NCBI RefSeq assembly: GCF_003634095.1 | Contig: NZ_RBIR01000010.1 | Coordinates: 78,811-142,810, forward strand | Origin: Arthrobacter oryzae | Lineage (GTDB): Bacteria > Actinomycetota > Actinomycetes > Actinomycetales > Micrococcaceae | Direction: 5' to 3' | Length of the DNA stretch: 64,000 bases | Shown: in pieces, positions 1 to 10,096 of the stretch | How positions within the stretch are numbered: the first letter of the stretch is position 1 | Layout: every line of letters begins with the position of its first letter | Program-made: the position numbers and the translations under genes | The notes under the pieces: model-generated | Database searches by the model: none | Seen by the model: only the letters and a program-made list of their open reading frames with translations | Told to the model about the DNA's origin: nothing

Positions 1-429
1 GTCCTGGACGGTGACGTTGAACCCGCCTTCTTGGGCAGAACCAGCCCGCTCAGCCAAGGCACCTGCCACGACCTTGGCGTTGCCCGCGTTGGGGACCACG
101 AGGAACTTCTGCTCGCCGCGCCGGTAGGTGATGAGGTCGTCGATGATGCCGCCGTCCTCATTGCAGATCAGCGAGTACTTGGCCTTGCCGATCGCCATGG
201 CGGAGATCTTGCCGACCAGCGCGTAGTCGAGGAAGGCTGCGGCGTCGGGGCCGGTGACCCAGACTTCGCCCATGTGGGAGAGGTCGAACAAGCCCGCGGA
301 CTTGCGGACGGCGTGGTGCTCGGCGAGTTCGGAGCTGTACTTCAGGGGCATCTGCCAGCCGCCGAAGTCCGTGAAGGAGGCGCCGAGCTTCTTGTGCTCC
401 TCGTAAAGTGCCGTGTAATTCTCAGTCAT
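1..429 (-). CDS. gcvT: Glycine cleavage system T protein (aminomethyltransferase), N-terminal part
   Basis: T protein transfers the aminomethyl-derived methylene group to tetrahydrofolate and releases ammonia in the cytoplasmic glycine cleavage complex. The 143 visible codons start at an ATG at 429 and read MTENYTALYEEHKKLG, then GGWQMPLKY and GLFDLSHMGEV, the usual GcvT N-terminus. The frame stays open to base 1, so the C-terminal part lies outside the window. The start is 12 nt after the gcvP stop, so the two are probably one operon under the glycine riboswitch upstream of gcvP. Confidence 0.95.
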   Translation of the reverse strand, partial: MTENYTALYEEHKKLGASFTDFGGWQMPLKYSSELAEHHAVRKSAGLFDLSHMGEVWVTGPDAAAFLDYALVGKISAMAIGKAKYSLICNEDGGIIDDLITYRRGEQKFLVVPNAGNAKVVAGALAERAGSAQEGGFNVTVQD

Positions 430-441
430 CGTTGGCTGTCC

Positions 442-3327
<2,886 letters not shown>

Positions 3328-3389
3328 AAGGAACTCCATAACTCAGGCGGCGCAGGGTACGCCACATTGATTCGGGTTCCTCCCCGCTC

Positions 3390-3585
3390 TGTATTGGACC
3401 TGAGAGTTTCCGCGCAGCCGTGCGTGGCCGCGCTTGCACCGTCGGTGAGCACAGCGCGCCTGGGGCGCGCCTGCTACTTTCCAGAGGTGCCTTGCCGCGG
3501 CGGTACATGGGCCTGAGAGATTCCTGGGGAGGATTTGCTCCTACGGCGCCTGCTTGTACCTACTTGCAGGACTCTCCCGCCGCAG
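3390..3585 (-). promoter_or_regulatory. Tandem glycine riboswitch upstream of gcvP
   Basis: Read on the minus strand, the leader holds two consecutive glycine-aptamer-like modules. The first starts GGGAGAGTCC near 3578, has the core CGCCGTAGGAGCAA and closes with CTCTCAGG. The second starts CTCTGGAAAG near 3486, has CACCGACGGTGCAAG and closes with CTCTCAGG near 3400. Two aptamers in series before gcv genes is the classic arrangement and normally turns expression on when glycine is high. The stretch from 3390 to the gcvP start would be the expression platform. Confidence 0.9.
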
Positions 3586-3878
3586 ATCGAAGGCGTATTC
3601 AGTTGGCGTCCGACCGAATATGTTCAGTCGGCACATGTTCAATCGGGGGTGACAACAGTCACAGCTCCTATTCTCCTATGCCGGGGACGCGACCGCAAAC
3701 TGCCGCCCGCCCTCGGGGCCAGGTTACGGGTGCGGGGTCGCCACCCCGGGGTCGCCGCCCGGGGGAAACCCTGCGCCGACTTCGCCGGAAGCGTGCGGGG
3801 TCGCCGCATTCCTCCGGCGAATTCGCACTCCTCCGGCGACTTCGGCAGGGCGGGGTGGGCGCTAGTGCCGGGGTGCCG
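3586..3878. other. Intergenic region, gcvP promoter side
   Basis: No gene is supported between the riboswitch and the TetR gene. The riboswitch-gcvP promoter should be near 3590-3660, where the base composition drops. Bases 3720-3850 are very GC-rich with short direct repeats (CTCCGGCGA and GGGTCGCC), seen only as low-complexity sequence. Confidence 0.4.
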
Positions 3879-4448
3879 TCAGCGGCGCAGCTTCTCGACG
3901 GCGGCCAGGAGACTTTCGACGTCGGCCTCGATTTCGGCAGGCGGACCGGCCGGGCCGCGGCCCAGCATGGCGTTGAAGTAGAGCCCATCCCCCATATAGA
4001 GAACCGCCTTCGCCATGGCGGGCCCGACGTCGGCCGCCAGCAGCTCCAGCCAGCTGGCCTGGCCGGCGGCGAAGCGGCGCTGGGTTTCCTGATGCGCCAC
4101 CTCGGCCAGGCGGGTGGCCGCTACGAAGACCCGGTCCATGGGCGTGTCCGCCCAGACGGATGACTTGATGAAATAGGCCGCCGCACCTTCCGGAGCCGCC
4201 GCCATGGCCGCAACGTCCGCCGCCAGAAGCCGGTCCAGCCGTTCCAACAGCACGGCGATCATCGCCTCCTTGGTCGGGAAATGGTAGAGCAGGCCGCCCT
4301 TGGACACGCCTGCCCGCCGCGCGACGGCGTCCAGCGTCGCGGCGCGCTCACCCACTTCAATGAGCAGGGATTCGAAGGCGTCGAGAACGGCCTCGCGGGC
4401 CACGGGTTTCCTGGGCATGCCTCCCATCATGCCTGCCCGCCTCCGCAT
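3879..4448 (-). CDS. TetR-family transcriptional regulator
   Basis: Probable local repressor of the divergent efflux pump gene. The N-terminal helix-turn-helix reads ATLDAVARRAGVSKGGLLYHFPTKE with the usual TetR spacing; the rest is a helical ligand-binding domain with no obvious relative I can name. Several ATGs compete for the start (4448, 4430, 4427, 4418). GGAGG lies 9 nt before 4430, whereas the 4448 start would be almost leaderless beside the operator. The core protein starts around MPRKPVAREAVL. Confidence 0.9.
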   Translation of the reverse strand: MRRRAGMMGGMPRKPVAREAVLDAFESLLIEVGERAATLDAVARRAGVSKGGLLYHFPTKEAMIAVLLERLDRLLAADVAAMAAAPEGAAAYFIKSSVWADTPMDRVFVAATRLAEVAHQETQRRFAAGQASWLELLAADVGPAMAKAVLYMGDGLYFNAMLGRGPAGPPAEIEADVESLLAAVEKLRR

Positions 4449-4452
4449 TTCT

Positions 4453-4480
4453 TAACTATACCGTCCAGACGGTACAGTTA
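4453..4480. promoter_or_regulatory. Palindromic operator between tetR and the MFS gene
   Basis: A near-perfect 28-bp palindrome with core TACCGTCCAGACGGTA and outer arms TAACT/AGTTA. It matches the general TetR-family operator form. It ends 5 bp before the MFS start codon and begins 4 bp after the most upstream possible tetR start, so it must overlap both promoters. Autorepression plus repression of the pump is inferred. Confidence 0.8.
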
Positions 4481-4485
4481 AACCC

Positions 4486-6096
4486 ATGAGCATCCCATCG
4501 ATCACCACAGTCACCAGCAGGCCGGCGGCCTCCCGGCCCCAGGCGCCCTGGCGTGATTGGGTAGCGCTGGCCCTGCTGATGTTCCCCGTCCTGCTCGTGG
4601 CCGTGGACAATACCGCCCTAACGTTCGCCCTGCCGGCCATCGCCCGCAGCCTGTCCGCCTCCGGCGTCCAACTGCTTTGGATCATCGACGCCTATCCGCT
4701 GGTCCTGGCCGGGCTGCTGGTCGCGATGGGCAGCCTGGGCGACAGGATCGGCCGGCGCCGGCTGCTCTTCGTCGGCAGCGCCGGCTTCGCCGCAGTTTCA
4801 GCCGCGACGGCGTTCGCTCCGAGCGCCGAATGGCTGATCGCAGGCCGTGCCGGGCTAGGCCTCTTTGGCGCCATGCTGATGCCGTCCACGCTCTCCCTGA
4901 TCCGCAACATCTTCCCGGAGCCCAACCGGCGCAGGCTGGCGGTGGCGATCTGGGCCGCCGGATTCTCCGGGGGCGCCGCTCTCGGCCCCATTGCCGGCGG
5001 CTGGCTGGTGGAACACTTCTGGTGGGGCGCCGTCCTGCTGGTCGCAGTGCCGATCATCCTGCCCTTGATGCTGCTCGGGCCGCTACTGATCCCGGAATCC
5101 CGCGATCCAAGCCCCGGCCGTGTCGACGTGCCCAGCATCATCCTGTCCCTGCTGGTCATGGTGCCCATTGTTTACGGGATCAAGGCACTCGCCACCCACG
5201 GGCCCGCCCCGGAGGCCTTTGCGAGCATCGGCGTCGGCCTGATCATGGGCTATGTCTTCATCAGGCGTCAGCGCAACCTGGCCCGAAGCCACAATCCAGG
5301 CCACAGTCCCGCCCACAAGAGGGGCCACGGGACGGCGCCCATGCTCGATGTCAGTCTCTTCGGCAACCGGATCTTCAGCACGGCCATCATCGCCAACGTC
5401 CTGGCGCTGTTCTCGTTCAACGGATTCATCTTGTTCCTGGCCCAGCATCTTCAATTGCTGGAGGGCCAGTCCCCTTCGGCCTCCGGCGTCGCCATGGTCC
5501 CTGCCCTGATCGCCACCGTCGTCGCGGGCCTGCTGGTGGTCCCCCTGGTGCGCAGGGTGCGGCCCGGCTTCGTGGTGGCCGGCGGCCTGCTGTTGAGCGC
5601 AGCCGGCTATTTCATGGTGGCGTTCGGGGACCACAGCCACGGCCCCTCGCTGCTCCTGGCCGCCCTCCTGGTTCTTTGCCTGGGCGTGGGTGCGGCCGAG
5701 ACAATCTCCAACGACCTGATCCTGGGCGCGGCGCCGGCGGACAAGGCGGGTGCCGCCGCCGCTATTTCCGAGACGGGCTACGAGGTGGGGTCACTGCTGG
5801 GCACGGCGATCCTTGGTTCCATCCTGACCGCCTCTTACCAGGGCAATCTCAGGCTCCCTGAGGGGGTGTCCGGGATGGTCCCCGCCGCGGCCACCAGCCA
5901 GGCCGGTGAAACCCTCGCCGGCGCGGTGGAGCTTGCCCGGATGCTTCCCGCTCCTTTGGCGGAGGCAGTGACGGCGGCCGCGCGCACTGCCTTCGATTCC
6001 GGCGTCCACGTCACGGCTGCCATTGCGCTGGTCCTGATGTCCGGGGCCTGCGTCCTGGCCGCCGTCGTGCTCCGGACGGTGCCGAAGGCCAGGTAA
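4486..6096 (+). CDS. MFS efflux transporter, DHA2 (14-TM) family
   Basis: Inner-membrane proton-driven drug exporter of the SmvA/QacA type. The 536 residues fit 14 transmembrane helices. TM1 carries a D in VAVDNTALTFALPAI and the loop 2-3 motif is GSLGDRIGRRRLL, with the DHA2 motif C-like stretch GAALGPIAGGWLV near residues 165-180. A His-rich cytoplasmic loop lies around residues 270-285. No Shine-Dalgarno precedes the ATG at 4486, which sits 5 bp past the TetR operator, so the mRNA may be leaderless. Substrate unknown. Confidence 0.9.
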   Translation: MSIPSITTVTSRPAASRPQAPWRDWVALALLMFPVLLVAVDNTALTFALPAIARSLSASGVQLLWIIDAYPLVLAGLLVAMGSLGDRIGRRRLLFVGSAGFAAVSAATAFAPSAEWLIAGRAGLGLFGAMLMPSTLSLIRNIFPEPNRRRLAVAIWAAGFSGGAALGPIAGGWLVEHFWWGAVLLVAVPIILPLMLLGPLLIPESRDPSPGRVDVPSIILSLLVMVPIVYGIKALATHGPAPEAFASIGVGLIMGYVFIRRQRNLARSHNPGHSPAHKRGHGTAPMLDVSLFGNRIFSTAIIANVLALFSFNGFILFLAQHLQLLEGQSPSASGVAMVPALIATVVAGLLVVPLVRRVRPGFVVAGGLLLSAAGYFMVAFGDHSHGPSLLLAALLVLCLGVGAAETISNDLILGAAPADKAGAAAAISETGYEVGSLLGTAILGSILTASYQGNLRLPEGVSGMVPAAATSQAGETLAGAVELARMLPAPLAEAVTAAARTAFDSGVHVTAAIALVLMSGACVLAAVVLRTVPKAR

Positions 6097-6190
6097 CGCT
6101 CAGGCGGGGACGACGCAGATAACCTGCCGCTTCCCGGCAATGCCGTGATAGACCGCATAAAAGGCGGAAACGAAGCCCGGGCTTAAACGA

Positions 6191-6232
6191 CCAGCGTCCG
6201 GCGCCGGGGGGAATCCCGGCGCCGGACGCTGG
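6191..6232 (+). terminator. Strong hairpin downstream of the MFS gene
   Basis: Perfect inverted repeat with arms CCAGCGTCCGGCGCCGG and its complement, followed on the plus strand by CTTTAAGG. It lies between the convergent MFS and dps genes and may act in both directions. Confidence 0.7.
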
Positions 6233-6303
6233 CTTTAAGGCCTGGCCCCGCTCTAAGGGCTGGCCGCTCTTTAAGGCTTGGCCGCGCAGCCCGTTTCCGG
6301 GCC

Positions 6304-6783
6304 CTACTTGCTGTCCGGCGTGGTTACGCTGGCGTTGGCCCGCATGGTCTCGGCATTGACCATCCAGGCGTACTGCTCAAACTTGGCGATAAACGCGTGC
6401 AGCAGGTCAGCGGTGGTGGGGTCTTCCTCGTCCACTTCGTCATGGACCTTGCGCATGGTGCCGACGGCCGCCTCGAGGGCCGCGACGATCCGCTCAATGG
6501 CGTCCTTCGTGTTGATCAGGCCCGCAGGGAACTCGGCGAGTGCGGTGGACTTGGAAACCGTGGAGCTCCGGCCGTCCGGCAGTGCGTGCAGGGCCCGCAT
6601 TCGCTCGGCGAGGTCGTCCGCGAATCCCCGGGCGGCGTCGATGATCTCGTCCAACTGGAGGTGGAGATCCCGAAAGTTGGTCCCGACGATGTTCCAGTGA
6701 GCCTGCTTGCCCTGCACGTGAAGCTCGATCAGGTCCACTAGGACTGCCTGCAGGTTGGCCGTCAGTGTAGGTGTTGCTTTCAT
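6304..6783 (-). CDS. dps: Dps family ferritin-like DNA-protecting protein
   Basis: Dodecameric mini-ferritin that oxidises and stores iron and binds DNA under stress. At 159 aa it has the normal length. The ferroxidase signature is visible early: HVQGKQAHWNIVG followed by FRDLHLQLDEIIDAAR (residues about 23-50), giving the His/Asp/Glu ligands between subunits. AGGAGG lies 5 nt before the ATG. The gene stands alone, convergent with the MFS gene. Confidence 0.95.
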   Translation of the reverse strand: MKATPTLTANLQAVLVDLIELHVQGKQAHWNIVGTNFRDLHLQLDEIIDAARGFADDLAERMRALHALPDGRSSTVSKSTALAEFPAGLINTKDAIERIVAALEAAVGTMRKVHDEVDEEDPTTADLLHAFIAKFEQYAWMVNAETMRANASVTTPDSK

Positions 6784-6908
6784 GCATCCTCCTGGGTAGA
6801 ACCGTTACCGTGCGGGCCTGGCACGCCAATTCCTGGCGCACCGGCCGGTGTTTCCGACGCTACCGCAGGGCAGTGACGGGCCGCGAGGGTTCAGGGAGGA
6901 ATTTCTCG

Positions 6909-6931
6909 GTCAGCTTACTAAGTAAGCTGAC
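6909..6931. repeat. 23-bp perfect palindrome downstream of the sigma factor gene
   Basis: Arms GTCAGCTTACT and AGTAAGCTGAC around one central A. It is AT-richer than its surroundings and sits between the sigma factor stop (6949) and the dps promoter. It could be a terminator stem for the sigma gene, although no clear U-tract follows, or an operator for dps. Confidence 0.6.
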
Positions 6932-6948
6932 TAACCGATCCGGGTGTT

Positions 6949-7767
6949 CTAGACGGCCTCGTTGAGGACGGGCCCCTCGGGGAAGGCAGATCGGGTGATA
7001 CCGCCGGATGTGGACTGTGAAAGCTGCGTCAGGTAGTCGTTGCGGCGCCGCGGCGTAATCCTGGACTGCGGCTCGAACGGCTGGCCGGGGTCGTCGGCGT
7101 AGTGTGCGGTCAGCCCGTCCCGCATGAGCCTGATGGCCTCCGAACGTTGCTGGGACACGGCGGCATGCGTGGACCCAAGTTCCGCGGCCAGGTCCTTGAC
7201 CGTCCGGTCGCCGAAGTAGATTTCTTCGACAACATAGCGCATCCGGTCCGGGAGGGACTTCACAGCGGCCCGGAGGTACTGAAGCCGCTCGTCCGCGAGC
7301 ACGGAGTGCTCCGGGGAGAGGGTTTCGGCGGCCAGGGTGTCCACCACGGCCTCGTCGAGGGGCGTCAGCGTCCGGGAAGCATCCGCAAGGGCGGCCTCCA
7401 CCACGCTCTGCTGGACGCCGAGGGCGGAGGCGATCTCGTCCACGTTGGGGGTACGGCCAAGGGCGGACGACAGCGTTTCCTGCACGGACATGGTTTCTTT
7501 GATCCGCCGACGGGCGGAACGGGTGGCCCAGTCGCTGGCCCGCATCTCATCCGCGAAGGCGCCAAGGATGCGCCGGCGCGCGAAAGCGCCAAACGGCACG
7601 CCGAGGCCGGGATCGAACGAATCGGCCGAAGTGATCAGGGCAATAGCACCGGCTGAGGCCAAATCATCGCGAGAAAGGTGTGACGCTTTCGAGCACAAAT
7701 CTGAGACGAGATACCCCACCAGCGGAAGGTGCTGCGTGACCATCTCGTTGCGTTCCACGCGATTCAA
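6949..7767 (-). CDS. fliA: Flagellar-type sigma factor (FliA/WhiG group)
   Basis: Sigma-70 family factor expected to direct RNA polymerase to motility promoters. Region 2 is seen around LVGYLVSDLC to FARRRILGAFADEMRASDW, and region 4 around LPDRMRYVVEEIYFGDRTVKDLAAELGS followed by THAAVSQQRSEAIRLM. The open frame extends far upstream, but that part is an antisense shadow of the divergent flgN-like gene. I place the start at a TTG at 7767 with GGGGGGA 7 nt before it; GTG 7758 and ATG 7743 are alternatives. The five FliA-type promoters in this window are its likely targets. No flgM anti-sigma gene is seen. Confidence 0.85.
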   Translation of the reverse strand: MNRVERNEMVTQHLPLVGYLVSDLCSKASHLSRDDLASAGAIALITSADSFDPGLGVPFGAFARRRILGAFADEMRASDWATRSARRRIKETMSVQETLSSALGRTPNVDEIASALGVQQSVVEAALADASRTLTPLDEAVVDTLAAETLSPEHSVLADERLQYLRAAVKSLPDRMRYVVEEIYFGDRTVKDLAAELGSTHAAVSQQRSEAIRLMRDGLTAHYADDPGQPFEPQSRITPRRRNDYLTQLSQSTSGGITRSAFPEGPVLNEAV

Positions 7768-8035
7768 TACTGTGTCCCCCCATGAGACCGGATCCGAAGG
7801 GTCGAGACCCTTAAAACGCCGAGAGCCGCACCCAAAACGAAACCGAGCTCCCCGCACCGGAGTCAGCGTTCGATGGTTCGACGCTCGATGAGGGGGTTCG
7901 AGAATGGGGCGCAGCGCCCATGGAGGAAACTTATCACCTGATCCAGATTCTGCGTGTACCCTCAGGGAAAAGCTTGGCGAAAAATGCGGGAGCCGCCCCG
8001 GGGCTGTGATTCGGGGGCGGAAGAGAATGGGGCCC

Positions 8036-8551
8036 ATGAGCGCAGGTGATCTCTCCGCGGCACTCTGGCAGGAGCGGCGGCAGCTGGAATTGCTCCTGTT
8101 CAGGCTGGAAACGCAGCGTCTGCACGTCCAGGCCGGGAACGTGGAGTGGCTGAACTTCATGGCCTCCGAAGTTGAAACCGTGCTGGACCGTCTGCGCTTC
8201 GAGGCCTTGGCCCGGAGTGTCGAATCTGCCGCCGTGGCCGCTGAATGGGGCCTGCCGGCGCAAACCACGCTCGTCGAACTGATTTCGGCCGCACCTGCCG
8301 GGCCTTGGCCTGAGATCCTGCGCGATCATCTGGAGGCCCTGCGCGGGCTGCTTGCCCGGCTGGGCCAGGCCTCCCGCGCGAACGAAGAGGCGCTGCGGGC
8401 CGTTCCCCCGCCGGGACGCTCGGGACCGGCGGGACCTGCCGCAGTGCTGGATCAGCTGACCGCTGCCGGGAATGTGGAGCGGTCCTTGGCCGTGCTCAGT
8501 CGTACGTCCCAGCCCATCCTGGCGCAGTATCTGGGCGTGGAACAGGACTGA
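8036..8551 (+). CDS. FlgN-like flagellar chaperone paralogue
   Basis: A 171-aa helical protein that aligns along its length with the FlgN of this window (36162-36650). Shared blocks include LSA.LW.ER..L, then the pair VESAAVAAEWGLP and IEAAVVAEVWGLP, and APAGPWPEIL against APEGAWAEVL. FlgN normally escorts the hook-filament junction proteins FlgK and FlgL. This copy is divergent from the sigma gene and has no junction gene beside it, so its client is unknown. Start set at MSAGDLSAALW; an ATG at 8027 is possible. Confidence 0.75.
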   Translation: MSAGDLSAALWQERRQLELLLFRLETQRLHVQAGNVEWLNFMASEVETVLDRLRFEALARSVESAAVAAEWGLPAQTTLVELISAAPAGPWPEILRDHLEALRGLLARLGQASRANEEALRAVPPPGRSGPAGPAAVLDQLTAAGNVERSLAVLSRTSQPILAQYLGVEQD

Positions 8552-8566
8552 TCCGGCGCCCGGTCC

Positions 8567-8833
8567 CTAGCCCGCGGCGGGAGCGGCGGGACCTGCAGGT
8601 GGTGCGGTCGGCGGCATGAGTCCGCGCAGCGCGTCCTCGGCGTCGGGTCCGGCCGCTGCAGCCGCGAGGTTTGCCGCCGCGATGGCTTCAATGACTTCCC
8701 GGCGCTGGATGGGAACTCCCCTAGGCGCCTCAATGCCTATCCGCACACCGTCACCGCGGCCTTCCAGAACCGTGATGACGATGCCGTCGCCGATCATGAT
8801 CTGTTCGCCCGGCTTGCGTGTAAGTACCAGCAT
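8567..8833 (-). CDS. csrA: CsrA translational regulator
   Basis: RNA-binding dimer that recognises ANGGA in hairpin loops and blocks ribosome binding. The N-terminal 45 residues are canonical: MLVLTRKPGEQIMIGDGI and IGIEAPRGVPIQRREV, including the RNA-contacting Leu4 and Arg6 and the GVPIQRREV strand. The 88 aa exceed the usual 60-75 because of an Ala/Pro-rich C-terminal tail. It ends the flh/fli operon, 9 nt after the flhF-like gene. Its antagonist FliW is at 38975, and matching RNA sites are in the fliC and flgB leaders. Confidence 0.95.
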   Translation of the reverse strand: MLVLTRKPGEQIMIGDGIVITVLEGRGDGVRIGIEAPRGVPIQRREVIEAIAAANLAAAAAGPDAEDALRGLMPPTAPPAGPAAPAAG

Positions 8834-8842
8834 CTTCTCAAT

Positions 8843-10096
8843 CTACCCTTCGCCGCGGGGAGCATCGGACGAATCCCGCCGGTTCTGCCGCGTCGGTTCC
8901 GGTCCGGCGGGGCGCCCGTCGATCCAGCCCACGGGCAGTCCCAAGCCGTTAACCGTTTCCGGGGACCCGGTCTCCGAGGCGCCGACCACGGCCACGGCGG
9001 TCACGTTGAGCTGAGCCGCGAGCACGCCGACCCAGCGCGACGTGTCCTGGTGCTTGCGTCCCGCATCGACCACAACCCAGACCTGGTCTGCCGAAAGCGC
9101 GGCGACGGACTGCACCCGGGCCAGGGTGTTCCGGGCCCTGCCGAGTCCGAACGCCACCAAGACCGTGCGTTCGCTGACCACCGCGTGAGCGCGTGCGGCC
9201 GTGGCGCTCTGGCGTCCGTCCACGTGCAGGTGGCCGTAGGCGGAGAGCTCACCGGCGGTGCGCACATCGGCACCGCCTGCGGCCGTGGACATTGCCAGGG
9301 CGGCGTCCATGGCGTCCTCTCCCAGCCCCACCAGAACCACGAGATCGCCGACGCCGGTCAGCGGTGCCGGCACGACGCCCGCCGGCGGCGTGGCCTCGGC
9401 GTCCCGCCCACCAACGGCGGTGTTCCCACGCACTGCGGCGCCGGGATCAGTGGCTGCAGGCGTTGAGGCAGCAGGAGTTGAGGCAGGGGGCGCTGAGGCA
9501 GCGGGCATTGGACGGGAGGCAGGCCGTTCAACGGGGACAGCGGCGGGCGCTGCCGCGGTCCGGAGCCCGGCGCCCAGCTGCTCCAGCAGTTCGGCGAAGT
9601 CCCGCGACTCGGTGGAGACGCCGGAACCGGCCGGCCGGTGCAGGCCCAGCTCAGCGGCGTCCGCCTCTTCCAGCAGGGCGGCGATGGCCGAGCCGTGCAG
9701 CTGATGGGACGGGCCCCCGGCTGCGGTCTTCCCTGCGCCGTTTTTTGCCTCGCCGTTCCTCCCCCCGCCGTTCGTCCTCTCGTCGGTCCCTGCAGTGGCC
9801 CCTGCCGTGGTCCCCGTGGAGGGTCCCGCACTCGCCGCGGAGGGCCCCGTGGCGGCGGTGCCGGCTTCGGCCGCTGCCAGGATGTCGGCGTCGGGCACTA
9901 CTTCGCCGGTGACCACCTCATGTTTGGGCAGGACCTCAACCACGGCCTCGTAGCGGTCCTGGGCGAAGAGCCCGGCGATTCCGGGGCTGATGACCCGTTC
10001 GGCGGACACGATCCGGGCTGCGGGACCGTACTGCTTTTCCGCCTTGTGGCGGATCTCCTCGAGCGAGGCTCCCTTAAGCCGATAGCGGTTCGGCAT
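8843..10096 (-). CDS. FlhF-like protein with degenerate GTPase domain
   Basis: 417 aa following flhA with a 23-nt overlap, the usual flhF position. The N-terminus (RYRLKGASLEEIRHKAEKQYGP, then ARIVSAERV) matches the FlhF start. Residues about 70-265 are a low-complexity Ala/Thr/Pro linker. The C-terminal 150 residues follow the outline of an SRP-type G domain, but the P-loop region reads LVVLVGLGEDAMDAALAM with no GKT, and the expected TKLDE region reads VAVVGASETGSPETV. LPVGWIDGRPAGPEP resembles the FlhF C-terminal LPI.Y...GQ.VPED. It probably does not hydrolyse GTP and may be a scaffold for flagellar placement. Confidence 0.7.
   Translation of the reverse strand: MPNRYRLKGASLEEIRHKAEKQYGPAARIVSAERVISPGIAGLFAQDRYEAVVEVLPKHEVVTGEVVPDADILAAAEAGTAATGPSAASAGPSTGTTAGATAGTDERTNGGGRNGEAKNGAGKTAAGGPSHQLHGSAIAALLEEADAAELGLHRPAGSGVSTESRDFAELLEQLGAGLRTAAAPAAVPVERPASRPMPAASAPPASTPAASTPAATDPGAAVRGNTAVGGRDAEATPPAGVVPAPLTGVGDLVVLVGLGEDAMDAALAMSTAAGGADVRTAGELSAYGHLHVDGRQSATAARAHAVVSERTVLVAFGLGRARNTLARVQSVAALSADQVWVVVDAGRKHQDTSRWVGVLAAQLNVTAVAVVGASETGSPETVNGLGLPVGWIDGRPAGPEPTRQNRRDSSDAPRGEG

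Noticed and set aside
7920..7960. Possible FliA-type promoter for the sigma gene itself (GGTGATAA on the minus strand)
   Set aside because: The -35 position reads ACAC at 15 nt spacing rather than TAAC or TTAC, and the -10 has two mismatches.
7768..8268. N-terminal extension of the sigma factor frame to 8268
   Set aside because: The extension is antisense to the flgN-like gene, has no sigma-factor homology and is Ser/Arg/Pro-rich, as expected for a shadow frame.
8843..10096. flhF-like gene as a pseudogene
   Set aside because: One uninterrupted frame with normal coding character, coupled to flhA and followed closely by csrA; loss of the P-loop looks like divergence of function rather than decay.
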